Of a DNA stretch of 64,000 bases, positions 1 through 8,418 are shown piece after piece. The DNA is taken from assembly GCA_022783665.1 (NCBI GenBank), contig JALFZJ010000006.1:1-64000 (forward strand), read 5' to 3'. The DNA is from Arcanobacterium sp. Lineage in GTDB: Bacteria > Actinomycetota > Actinomycetes > Actinomycetales > Actinomycetaceae. Position 1 is the stretch's first letter. Each line of letters opens with the position of its first letter. The notes below the pieces were generated by a model. It saw only the letters and a program-made list of their open reading frames with translations, was not told the origin of the DNA and did not search any database. The position numbers and the translations under genes are program-made.

Positions 1-2
1 GT

Positions 3-920
3 CGGATGGTACGCGAATCGTGGCGTGTGTCGGGTATTAAGCTTTCTGGGTGCTATTCCCCGGTTGGTGATGATGCTCGCGTTCTTACGCAAGAGCTTGA
101 TTTACCTGATCCTTTCCCAAGCGTTGAAGATTTGATTGACAGCTGTGACGCCGTCTATATCGCTTCTCCCCATGGCACCCATTACGACTATGCGAGAGCT
201 GCCATCGTTGCAGGAAAGCATGTTTTGTGCGAGAGCCCGATGGTATTGCGGGGAAGTGACGCACGTGAACTTTACGCCCTAGCAAGAGACCATAAAGTCG
301 TGCTGTTGGAGGGTGCAAAGACGGCATTTTTCACGGGTTTTCGCCGGATGCTTGAGCTGGTCCGTAGTGGCGTGATTGGCCAAATCCGCGGGGTCGACGC
401 GACGTTCACCAAGCTGGTTCACCAAGGCCGTGAGGTTGAAGGTCCTGACGGCGGCGCTATTTCAGAAATGGGTACTTACCCGATTATGGCAATTCTCAAA
501 GTCCTCGGGCTCAAGTATGAGTCTGTTAACGTGGATTCCTTCCATGACAAAGACACCGGGATTGACACCTTCTCTAGAATCTACTTAACCTACCCGCATG
601 CGATAGCGACTGCTACTATGGGGTTAGGCGTTAAGTCTGAAGGAGATCTTGTGATTTCCGGAACCATTGGATATATCTACGTGCCTGCCCCTTGGTGGCT
701 CACCGATAGCTTTGAAGTGCGCTACGAAGACATACGGCAAAATCGCAGATACTTCTACCCCTATGAGGACTCCGGCCTACGCTACGAACTCGCCGAGTTC
801 GCCAAGATGATCCACTCAGGCGCGCTCGAAACATATAAGTGGCGCCCCGAAGAATCGATCACAACAGCAGAGCTCATCGAACGGGCGCGAACATCGTCTA
901 TCGAACACGCCTCACATTAA
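3..920 (+). CDS. Gfo/Idh/MocA-family oxidoreductase (5' end outside window)
   Basis: The protein resembles NAD(P)-dependent sugar/inositol dehydrogenases of the Gfo/Idh/MocA family. Visible hallmarks are the DAVYIASPHGTHYDYA stretch and the AGKHVLCESP motif, which carries the family Glu in place of the more usual EKP. The C-terminal alpha/beta part follows. The N-terminal GxGxxG Rossmann loop is missing because the frame is open to the window edge, so the first in-frame ATG (position 6) is probably internal. It converges on licD and the two stops overlap by 23 bp. The substrate is unknown. Its position beside licD suggests a surface-polysaccharide sugar, which is inference. Confidence 0.85.
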   Translation, partial: RMVRESWRVSGIKLSGCYSPVGDDARVLTQELDLPDPFPSVEDLIDSCDAVYIASPHGTHYDYARAAIVAGKHVLCESPMVLRGSDARELYALARDHKVVLLEGAKTAFFTGFRRMLELVRSGVIGQIRGVDATFTKLVHQGREVEGPDGGAISEMGTYPIMAILKVLGLKYESVNVDSFHDKDTGIDTFSRIYLTYPHAIATATMGLGVKSEGDLVISGTIGYIYVPAPWWLTDSFEVRYEDIRQNRRYFYPYEDSGLRYELAEFAKMIHSGALETYKWRPEESITTAELIERARTSSIEHASH

Positions 921-1713
921 CGGAGTGTGGCACTCGTTCGTCTTCCGGCGGCAGTCTGTGCCAATCACCGTATGTATGCCGCAAAATCGGATCAGGATTT
1001 CTTGGCACGCTCAGTTCATATCCTTGAAACAAGGCCTTCTCAGAGGGGAAGACATCAGAGTAGTCAATCTTGAATCTCCAACTATCGCCCACAATAGGAA
1101 TGAGATAACGCCCATTGCCTTCGCAGTTAATGGTGCGGGCAAGCTTGTCTACCACTTCTCCGAGTCTGTATGGATTGAGGACGTGCTTGAGAGGGATCAG
1201 AGCCTTTTTGGCGGCCTTCCGGACTCGGGATGAACCCGCTTCCGGATCCATTCTCGCCACGTTCAGCAGAAATTCCATTGCTTTCACAGCACGCCCGACT
1301 ATGTTAATCTTTACAGCGTATTTACTCGTGCTCTCCATCGGAAAGATATCGATCCATAACCCGTGGGCGAGCTTATTGTCTGAATACCGCATGTCCACCA
1401 TAGTCGACGGATCTACCACCCGGATCCACGAATGTGCTAACGAGCGATCACGGTAAGACACTATGGGGTAAGGAAACTCCTCGCGATGAGAAGTGAAGTA
1501 TTCATATAGTTTCTCGTAATCCTCGCGAGGCATGTGTACATCAACGTCGTCATCCCAGGGAATGAAGCCTCCATGCCGAAGTGCACCTATCAGGGTTCCA
1601 TAGGCCAAAACGTATCGTAATCCCAGACGTGAGCATGTCTTGTCGAAATCGACAAGTATCGCAAGTAGCGAGGAAGATATTTCATCACGCGTCAAATACT
1701 CTTCAGTTGCCAC
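898..1713 (-). CDS. licD: LicD-family phosphocholine transferase
   Basis: This 271-aa protein belongs to the LicD (nucleotidyltransferase-fold) family, which transfers phosphocholine from CDP-choline to cell-surface glycans or teichoic acids. The signature is near the N-terminus: AYGTLIGALRHGGFIPWDDD, with the metal-binding Asp cluster WDDDVDVHMPR. The start is GTG, preceded by GAGGTGAA. The rest of the lic set (licCA, licB) lies about 5 kb away on the same strand. The gene converges on the oxidoreductase and its last codons overlap that gene's stop. Family membership is clear. The exact acceptor and the phosphocholine specificity are inferred from context, since some LicD proteins transfer other phospho-substituents. 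Confidence 0.88.
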   Translation of the reverse strand: MATEEYLTRDEISSSLLAILVDFDKTCSRLGLRYVLAYGTLIGALRHGGFIPWDDDVDVHMPREDYEKLYEYFTSHREEFPYPIVSYRDRSLAHSWIRVVDPSTMVDMRYSDNKLAHGLWIDIFPMESTSKYAVKINIVGRAVKAMEFLLNVARMDPEAGSSRVRKAAKKALIPLKHVLNPYRLGEVVDKLARTINCEGNGRYLIPIVGDSWRFKIDYSDVFPSEKALFQGYELSVPRNPDPILRHTYGDWHRLPPEDERVPHSVNVRRVR

Positions 1714-1895
1714 ACTTCACCTCTATCTATGCACTCATATCGCTGTGTTCACAAGTATTCTCTCGGCACTCAACCAAACACAGGTTCATAGAGTATTCTA
1801 CGTCGCCATGAGGCGTTCGTGGATCAGCTGGAACCTTGGGGTTGGTAACCTTACATCCTTCGTGATCGACCCGGAGTAGCTCTCCTCAACCCACA

Positions 1896-3224
1896 TCACT
1901 CCGTTAAAGGTTCTGGATCCTTAAGATACGCAGCAACATAAAAACCCGTCATAATCATCAGTGAGACAAGATACGACACGATTCCAATCATGCTTGGTCC
2001 ATTCAATTCAAAAAGCGCTGTCAAGCGGGGTGTCACAACAAGCGTCACCACCGCTGCGCTTAAACCACCGATAAAGCAACCCCAGAAGCTGCGTATGCCG
2101 AATAGGAGATCGTTCAAGAACCACGTCATCGCCGTCAACAGGGAGAGAATGACCGCGGGTTGTATGAGGAAACTGTATGGGCGTATTTCTTCACCGAATA
2201 GGATCACGAGAATCTGTTCACCCATCACAGCAAACACCAACGCAGCAAGTGCCGCGATAACGAGAAACATACCGATGATTTTCAGGTGAAGTAACAACAC
2301 GCGCCGTTTGTCGGCATGGAATAATTCAACAAGTTTCCCGATGATGGGTGTGTATATGTAACCAGCAGCTACCTGAACCACAATTACCGGCGTGGCAACT
2401 GCCGCATAAACACCCAAGGCGTGATCTCCAAAGGAATCAGCAAGTGCTTGGCGTGGCACAAGACCCACTATATTGAAAGTGATAGCAACTGCCACTAGGG
2501 GTGAGAGCCGTACGAGCGTCTTGAATATATCCTCGAAATCAAACCTTGGATGGATGGCAGCGAATCTGCTTGTCGATGGCGCGTCATAAGCAATCGCCAC
2601 GGCAAGAGCGACGACAATAACTCCCACAATGGCGATCAGAAGCGAGTGAAAAACGTACATCGATATCGTAAATACGGTGAGTGAGAGTACACCCTCCACA
2701 GCGTAAGAAATTCCAATCAAATCCATACGCATGGCTCTTTGCTGAACCGCATGGAAGCCCTCTGTATAATTAAGAATCATCTGATACACGACGTAAAGGG
2801 AAATAATAACTATCGCCTCCCCGTCACTCGAAAAGACAGCGTACATGACGCCAACCACCAGCGCTATTAAGGTGGACACAACCCTGATGCCCATATAGTT
2901 AGCTACAGGTCTCATATCGGATTGCTCTGTAACGTAATACACACGTAGACGCGACTCGGCTATCGGGTTCACTAAATTTGATATAGACATCGCAAGCGCG
3001 AGGATTCCGGCAGCATCGAATCCGTCAGAGAAACGTACGACAACGAGTGTAAAAAGCCATTTGCAGATTGTTCTCGTGAGAGAACCAAAAGAATTCCACA
3101 GCATGTTGCGCCGAAGAGACATGGCCTTGTCCGAATTATTCTTCACTCGAGCCTCACTCATAAACGCCTGACACTCTAACCGTGCTTCTGTTGCGTCGAA
3201 GCACGCTCTGGTCGATACGAACAT
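1896..3224 (-). CDS. Polysaccharide flippase-like multispan membrane protein
   Basis: The protein of up to 442 aa has about 12-14 hydrophobic segments and the architecture of the MATE/MOP polysaccharide exporters (Wzx-like), which flip lipid-linked glycans across the membrane. The first helix follows SLRRNMLWNSFGSL, which looks like a normal flippase N-terminus. The ATG at 3122 or the one at 3161 may therefore be the true start rather than 3224; none has a strong Shine-Dalgarno site. It lies 182 bp upstream of licD on the same strand, which suggests that it exports the glycan LicD modifies. That link is inference. Confidence 0.75.
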   Translation of the reverse strand: MFVSTRACFDATEARLECQAFMSEARVKNNSDKAMSLRRNMLWNSFGSLTRTICKWLFTLVVVRFSDGFDAAGILALAMSISNLVNPIAESRLRVYYVTEQSDMRPVANYMGIRVVSTLIALVVGVMYAVFSSDGEAIVIISLYVVYQMILNYTEGFHAVQQRAMRMDLIGISYAVEGVLSLTVFTISMYVFHSLLIAIVGVIVVALAVAIAYDAPSTSRFAAIHPRFDFEDIFKTLVRLSPLVAVAITFNIVGLVPRQALADSFGDHALGVYAAVATPVIVVQVAAGYIYTPIIGKLVELFHADKRRVLLLHLKIIGMFLVIAALAALVFAVMGEQILVILFGEEIRPYSFLIQPAVILSLLTAMTWFLNDLLFGIRSFWGCFIGGLSAAVVTLVVTPRLTALFELNGPSMIGIVSYLVSLMIMTGFYVAAYLKDPEPLTE

Positions 3225-3426
3225 GCCCTGACAATCGACTTCATTCTACGAGATGAGCATGAGGACACCCAACCACATTCCTGCAGTGAACCAACATTGG
3301 CGATACCACACACCGCGCGTCATTCCGCATACTACCAGTTGGTCCTTTCGCGCTATGACAGCATTCTGAGCCACCGAGGAGTAGAATACTGCCAACACAC
3401 AACGTCGGTTTTCGAGGAGGATACCC

Positions 3427-3950
3427 ATGTTTCTACGGAGGCGCAGAAGCGGTGGCAATCAACGTTGATTGCCACCGTGTTGCTCACTGCTACACTCATC
3501 GCACCCCAAACAGCACTAGCTCTATCGTCCGATAGTTCTCTGGTGGCTCCCATAGGCGACTCTTGCCCGAGCTACGCACCCGTCATAGTTTTACTCCAGA
3601 GCGATGGAACATACGCTAAAGGCATCTATCCAGCCAATCACTCGCTCTACTCCGAGATCACTCCAGATGAATGCTACAGGACGATCGAAGATGCCGTAGT
3701 GCTTTCGGGCTCCCCTTTGGCCGCGATGCTGACAGGATGGCACAAGAGTGGCAATACATGGTATTACCTTCAGCCTCTGTCGAATAAGACATGCCCCTCG
3801 TATGCCCCTATCAAAGGCAATATCAACAGTAAGGGCGAAAAGATCTACCATACATTCAGCTCAGCCACATACGACCGCACACGCCCAGAGGCGTGCTTTG
3901 CAACCACCACAGCTGCGAGCAATGCAGGGTACAGAGCCGCACGAGACTAA
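3427..3950 (+). pseudogene. Frameshifted secreted choline-binding protein with two sunset-like domains
   Basis: A strong GAGGAGG site (3415-3421) leads to the ATG at 3427, but this reads only MFLRRRRSGGNQR and stops. The -1 frame continues as a hydrophobic signal peptide (STLIATVLLTATLIAPQTALA) and a mature protein to 3950. The two pieces together match the N-terminus of the next gene (Arg/Lys cluster, then a similar hydrophobic core), so a frameshift lies near 3430-3468, where a perfect 28-bp palindrome sits. The mature part has two copies of a Cys-bounded 'sunset' domain (CPSYAP...PE/DEC...) around one choline-binding repeat (GWHKSGNTWYYL). Function is unknown. It may be a dead gene, an attenuated gene or an assembly error. 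Confidence 0.65.
3450..3477. repeat. Perfect 28-bp palindrome at the frameshift point
   Basis: The left arm CGGTGGCAATCAAC is followed directly by its exact reverse complement GTTGATTGCCACCG with no spacer. It lies in the signal-peptide coding region, just where the reading frame of the sunset/choline-binding gene is lost. Without a loop or T-run it is not terminator-like. It could be a DNA-binding site, an mRNA hairpin, or the scar of quasipalindrome-templated mutation. Confidence 0.85.
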
Positions 3951-3976
3951 TCGAAAGCCTACCGGAGAGGATTAAT

Positions 3977-5395
3977 TTGTTACATAGGAAAAAGCGACTA
4001 GCAACGTATTCGTCGTCACTAATTGCACTGTTAGTTTCAGCATCGTTAGTTGCCCCCGGCGCGTACGCCGACACCTCGGCAGACGATGACAGTCCCGCCG
4101 TCACCTTACAACAAACAGCGACCGCTTCATCGACGGACGAGACCACCCCCGGCGAGTCTGAACAGCCAAGCAATAAGAACGCTTCCGGTACTGACGCTAC
4201 CACGGGCACGAATATCGATGCCCACAATCCCACATCTGACCCGGATTCGTTGGCAAATGCCGACGGCGACGCGTCTGCACCTGAAGAGGCGCAACCCCAT
4301 TGGGAGAAAACATCATCAGGCTGGATATATATCACAGAATCGGGCGATCGGGTCATCGATTCCGCAGCAAAGATTGACGGCACGACGTACGTGTTTAACA
4401 AGGACGGCGTGCTGGCACGGGGCTGGTACCAGACTCCGGACAAGGCATGGTACTACTCCCCCTCGGTCAACGGCGCAGCCACGGGTTGGTACAAGACGGG
4501 CAGCTGGTACTACCTCGATCCCAACACGGCAGAGATGCGAGAAGGCTGGCTCAATGATGGCGGGACTTGGTACTACCTACGTCCTGGTTCCGGTGCTATG
4601 GCCACGGGTTGGCTTAAGACCGGCGGCAAGTGGTACTGGCTGTCCAGCTCAGGAGCTATGGCCACCGGCTGGGTGAAAACAGGCGGCCACTGGTACTATC
4701 TCGCACCTTCAGGCGCGATGGCTACAGGATGGGAAAAAGTAGGGAGCTCATGGTACTACTTGAACTCCTCTGGCGCTATGGCCACGGGTTGGCTTAAGAC
4801 CGGCGGCAAGTGGTACTGGCTCTCTAGCTCAGGAGCTATGGCCACCGGCTGGGTGAAAACAGGCGGTGAATGGTATTGGCTCACCGACTCTGGTGCCATG
4901 GCAACTGGTTGGTACAAAGCGAAAGGCCAATGGAACTATTCGGATCAATACACAGGACGCTGGGTTAGCAGTCGATCCTCGCTCGATAGCGACATTAGAG
5001 CCGTCAGAGGCATATATAGCAAGACAAACTATCTCATCTACGTCAACCGTGATCGGCCTTCGTGCACCGTTTTCTATTGGACGCACGGCGGATGGGAACC
5101 TCTCAAGGACATTCCGTGCTCTGTAGGTAAGTCCAGCACCCCAACTCCGCGCGGTCAGTACACTATCAATTACCATCTTGACTCATTTGGCAAGGGATAT
5201 ACAGTTTGGTATGCGACGCAGTTCACCGGCGCTTATTTCTTCCACTCGATACTCTATAACCCAGGTAGCAAGACGTCGGTTCAAGATGGAACGTTGGGAG
5301 GCCACGTATCACACGGATGTATCCGGATGCCTCTCGAGTCTGCAAAGTGGATTTGGCAACATGCACCCATCGGAACCACGGTGAAAATCTCCTAG
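3977..5395 (+). CDS. Secreted choline-binding L,D-transpeptidase
   Basis: A 472-aa exported enzyme. The chosen start is TTG at 3977, six bases after GGAGAGG. It gives a basic N-region (LHRKKR), a hydrophobic core and a cleavage site near GAYA. Next come an acidic, Thr/Ser-rich linker, about nine choline-binding repeats of the GWLKTGGKWYWLSSSGAMAT type, and a C-terminal YkuD domain. The catalytic motif SHGCIRM is present, with Cys near residue 448 and an upstream FHS histidine. Such enzymes make 3-3 peptidoglycan cross-links or attach proteins to the wall. The repeats should bind phosphocholine on wall polymers. It is transcribed with the frameshifted gene just upstream (26-bp gap) and ends in a strong terminator. 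Confidence 0.9.
   Translation: MLHRKKRLATYSSSLIALLVSASLVAPGAYADTSADDDSPAVTLQQTATASSTDETTPGESEQPSNKNASGTDATTGTNIDAHNPTSDPDSLANADGDASAPEEAQPHWEKTSSGWIYITESGDRVIDSAAKIDGTTYVFNKDGVLARGWYQTPDKAWYYSPSVNGAATGWYKTGSWYYLDPNTAEMREGWLNDGGTWYYLRPGSGAMATGWLKTGGKWYWLSSSGAMATGWVKTGGHWYYLAPSGAMATGWEKVGSSWYYLNSSGAMATGWLKTGGKWYWLSSSGAMATGWVKTGGEWYWLTDSGAMATGWYKAKGQWNYSDQYTGRWVSSRSSLDSDIRAVRGIYSKTNYLIYVNRDRPSCTVFYWTHGGWEPLKDIPCSVGKSSTPTPRGQYTINYHLDSFGKGYTVWYATQFTGAYFFHSILYNPGSKTSVQDGTLGGHVSHGCIRMPLESAKWIWQHAPIGTTVKIS
4590..4866 (+). repeat. 180-bp-period near-identical duplication within the choline-binding region
   Basis: The block starting near 4592 (gctatggccacgggttggct...) recurs 180 bp later, near 4772, over about 95 bp with only a few differences. 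180 bp equals three 60-bp (20-residue) choline-binding units, so recombination between copies would add or remove exactly three repeats and keep the frame. Confidence 0.75.
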
Positions 5396-5426
5396 ACGGG
5401 GTCTCTTCCTGCCCTCGTTGACTAAA

Positions 5427-5466
5427 CGGTGTGGGGTGGCAGCTGTTCAGCTGCCACCCCACACCG
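5427..5466. terminator. Perfect 19-bp-stem hairpin, probably bidirectional terminator
   Basis: The arm CGGTGTGGGGTGGCAGCTG (5427-5445) pairs perfectly with 5448-5466 across a TT loop. It lies between the convergent L,D-transpeptidase and licB genes. No long T-run follows, as is usual in actinobacteria. Confidence 0.8.
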
Positions 5467-5486
5467 CTATCCAAAGTGTATCGTGC

Positions 5487-6425
5487 TCACTTCCGACGTG
5501 TTGGAACGAGATCTCTTATGTTAGCTGCAGCAAGAATCGTTCCACACATGATCACCACACAACATACAACCTCAAGTACTGACGGCACTTCCTTCATAAA
5601 CAGAAACGCAAACACTACCGCCCATGCCGAGTATGAAATATTGAGCGCCATACCCTTGGCAGCGCCGATCCTCGAAATGGCTTTGTAGTATGCCAGATAG
5701 GATACGGTACCGGCCAGAGCTGCTAGTAAAACTACCCCGTTGCCGGCCGTCCAGACCGTAGAGAGAGTGAACTCCCAGGAGCCTAGCATGGGCACTACTA
5801 GAATTCCGTACGCCAAGGCCGAAGTAGTTTCTCGTATATGAAGCGCCACTTCGTTATCTACAACCTCGCTACGCATACTCCATGCGCCAATCACTGCTTC
5901 CGACCCCCACGCAACCACGCACAGCAAAGCCCCTAGCAATCCGAGAAGCCCGTGAATGGAACCATCCTCACCCGCGGAGGAATAGCCCATCACAACAATC
6001 GCGAGTAATGCCGTCATAAGTGCAAGAATTTGATGTGGGCGCATACGCTCCTTCAAGAACACAAATGCCAACAAGGTACCAAACGCAGGGTAGAAGGTTG
6101 AAATGATTGCCGTGTACGATGGGCCGATATTGTCAATTGCAATCAGATAACCCGTCATACCCACCGGACCACCGAGCAATGCCCCAAAGATTACACCGCG
6201 CCCAGCAGGCGTCCGCAACGCATCGCACGTGTCTTTGAGGCGACGGCGAACCGCCATATAGGCGAACATCCACACGGCACAGAAAAAGTCATGCAGAAAT
6301 GCACTCGTGATTGCTGCAAGAGCTACGGCTGATTGCGAATCTACAAAGGGAGTCATGCCGAGGGCAATCCCAAGAATTAAAGTGTCGATTGCCCACGTCA
6401 TTCCAGATATGATGCCGTACCGCAT
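5487..6425 (-). CDS. licB: LicB-like DMT-family choline permease
   Basis: This 312-aa protein has about ten hydrophobic helices in two EamA repeats, as in the drug/metabolite transporter superfamily. The N-terminal MRYGIISGMTWAIDTLILG and the loop LHDFFCAVWMFAYMAVRRR resemble LicB choline transporters. It starts only 3 bp after the stop of the HTH-licC-licA fusion, so the two are translationally coupled. It probably imports choline (or a phosphocholine precursor) to feed the kinase. The fold is certain; the substrate is inferred from the neighbour. Confidence 0.85.
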   Translation of the reverse strand: MRYGIISGMTWAIDTLILGIALGMTPFVDSQSAVALAAITSAFLHDFFCAVWMFAYMAVRRRLKDTCDALRTPAGRGVIFGALLGGPVGMTGYLIAIDNIGPSYTAIISTFYPAFGTLLAFVFLKERMRPHQILALMTALLAIVVMGYSSAGEDGSIHGLLGLLGALLCVVAWGSEAVIGAWSMRSEVVDNEVALHIRETTSALAYGILVVPMLGSWEFTLSTVWTAGNGVVLLAALAGTVSYLAYYKAISRIGAAKGMALNISYSAWAVVFAFLFMKEVPSVLEVVCCVVIMCGTILAAANIRDLVPTRRK

Positions 6426-6428
6426 GGC

Positions 6429-8222
6429 TCACCTCTCAGATGTTGGTTGAGTATCTCGCTGGTAAAGTGCCAGTACACGATCGGCATATCTGTGTGGATA
6501 GGTGTAGTACACATACAGCCACTCACCTGTATTATCACCTTGAGCTTCTTTGGCGAGTGCCCACACATACCACGCCCATCCTGCGAAGACGATGAACGCC
6601 CAATAGTGGCGACGCTCTGATGCAGTCGGTTCACGACCAAGGTAAACCCTCAACGCATCGTCGATTTCTTCTTCTCGAAACTTACTACAAACACAGAAAG
6701 TACCGAAATCATTGGCCTCATCGCCCATTCCGGCATATTCCCAGTCAATAAGGCTCATCTTGCCGTCAGGATCGACAAGGATATTATGCTCAAAAAAATC
6801 GTTGTGACAGATACATGTGCGCCACTCTTCATGGCGCACCTGCTCACGCAGCTTCAACACAGAAGCCTTCAAATCTTCGTATCCCTGCGGTTTCGGCGCA
6901 TTGAATGATTCAAAGACTTTTTCATACTCCAATCCTGCATCCACGAAATCAAACTCATTATCAAGCACAGCAGCACTCGCATGAAGCGTTTTCGCCATTG
7001 CCAGCGCATCTGCTAACTGATCAGGATCGCGCGGATCCACCGTGCGTGCATTTGGCAAGAAATGGGAGATTTTCCATCCTTGGTAGCTATCTGCATAGAT
7101 GAAAGTCGAGTCAAGACCTAGTTTCTTCGCAAGTTTGAGGGCATGCACTTCATTCTCGCGATTGATCATCCTCTCTGTCCCTATCCCAGGATGGCGATAC
7201 ACATATTCGTTGCCTTCAGCCGTGAAATGCACTGAAAGATTGGTAATGCCCGTTTTCAGCGGATAGAAATCCGTCAAGGCATCTCGCTCACAGTGAAGCA
7301 CACTCACAATGTTGTCCAGAATGTCAGAACTTACATTCGTAATGAATTGCGGGTCAAAAGACCTCATGTCATCTACAGAATCGAACTCGTATATGAAGCC
7401 CTTACTGTATGGGCGCATCACCATCGGAAGCTCTTTGATGTGTTCAATATATATTTCTTCCCAGAGCTTTGACGCAGTATCAGGACTATCAATTTCGGCT
7501 TCAATGATCGCCTTAAAGCTATTTGAAAAACTCCTACTCCAATATACATGCCCCAGCATTACCCACGAATCGTGCCCACCAACGGTCACTCCGGTAATTA
7601 GGCGATGCTTCCCTTTCGTCTCAATACACCACTCGTCTGTCTGCCCTTCCACATAGGATGCAGCGTAGTACGAATGATACACATACTGTTCGAAGGGGTT
7701 TTCAGTGAAATAGTTGTCCGAAGAGCAGATATAAGTATTTGCAAGTTTGTGTCGCGCAGCGTAAATGCTAGAAGAGTTGTTCTTGCGCGCATAATCGGCG
7801 TTGACGATGATTTCAACGCCATACTTATCTTCCAGATAGAAAAACTGTTCAGCCATGAATCCGACCACCACCGCTATATCAGTGATGCCGACGCTACGGA
7901 GTTGGCGAATCTGACGTTCTATTAACACTTCACCCTTGGCTCGAAGCAAACCTTTCGGACTTTCGTACGAAAAGGGTACAAAGCGGGACGATAAGCCAGC
8001 CGCAAGAATTACTGCGTTATCAACCTTGAACGGTTTGAGTGACGACATACCCGAAGCTGTAATCGCTCCACTACTGTCAAGCAAACCCTTGAGTTGAAGT
8101 TCACCGATCGTCTTGTTTACAGATCCGAGCGACATGCCGCCGCACTGGGATAACTCACGCTGAGAATACTCCGGATGCTCGGAACGCAGACGAAGGACGT
8201 AAAACTCACTGCGTGTAATCAT
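6429..8222 (-). CDS. HTH-LicC-LicA fusion: phosphocholine cytidylyltransferase/choline kinase
   Basis: A 597-aa three-part protein. Residues about 1-62 form a MarR-like winged helix (YSQRELSQCGGMSLGSVNKTIGELQLKGLL). Residues about 68-300 are a nucleotidyltransferase starting VDNAVILAAGLSSRF with a downstream SPKGLL lysine, as in LicC, which makes CDP-choline. Residues about 310-590 are a choline/aminoglycoside-type kinase with HNDFFEHNILVD (catalytic Asp and Asn) and LIDWEYAG (metal Asp), as in LicA. One chain therefore covers both choline-activation steps. The HTH could sense the pathway and regulate it. The gene is coupled to licB downstream and divergent from the GH25 muramidase. Confidence 0.92.
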   Translation of the reverse strand: MITRSEFYVLRLRSEHPEYSQRELSQCGGMSLGSVNKTIGELQLKGLLDSSGAITASGMSSLKPFKVDNAVILAAGLSSRFVPFSYESPKGLLRAKGEVLIERQIRQLRSVGITDIAVVVGFMAEQFFYLEDKYGVEIIVNADYARKNNSSSIYAARHKLANTYICSSDNYFTENPFEQYVYHSYYAASYVEGQTDEWCIETKGKHRLITGVTVGGHDSWVMLGHVYWSRSFSNSFKAIIEAEIDSPDTASKLWEEIYIEHIKELPMVMRPYSKGFIYEFDSVDDMRSFDPQFITNVSSDILDNIVSVLHCERDALTDFYPLKTGITNLSVHFTAEGNEYVYRHPGIGTERMINRENEVHALKLAKKLGLDSTFIYADSYQGWKISHFLPNARTVDPRDPDQLADALAMAKTLHASAAVLDNEFDFVDAGLEYEKVFESFNAPKPQGYEDLKASVLKLREQVRHEEWRTCICHNDFFEHNILVDPDGKMSLIDWEYAGMGDEANDFGTFCVCSKFREEEIDDALRVYLGREPTASERRHYWAFIVFAGWAWYVWALAKEAQGDNTGEWLYVYYTYPHRYADRVLALYQRDTQPTSER

Positions 8223-8284
8223 CGATCAATACCTCACGTTCTTTTACAAGTTACAGATGCGCACAACGCAAATACAGGGAATCT

Positions 8285-8324
8285 CGCGTTCATTATCAAC
8301 TATATATTAGCATTATTGAACGCG
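8285..8324. promoter_or_regulatory. Candidate operator between licCA and the muramidase gene
   Basis: The arms CGCGTTCA (8285-8292) and TGAACGCG (8317-8324) form an inverted repeat around an AT-rich centre, in the 196-bp divergent region between licCA and the choline-binding muramidase. The HTH at the LicCA N-terminus makes autoregulation and co-regulation of both directions plausible. No promoter hexamers are convincing here. Confidence 0.4.
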
Positions 8325-8418
8325 TAGCGTATCTCCACTCAACATGCTAGGCTGTGAATGCTGTTAAAATTGTTTACTTCGGCGTGCCGGAGTTCCCTGC
8401 GAGGTAACGGAGTTTATA

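Noticed and set aside
1808..1879. Short frame MRRSWISWNLGVGNLTSFVIDPE between licD and the flippase
   Set aside because: Only 23 residues, no ribosome site, and no family recognised. It could be a remnant but cannot be supported.
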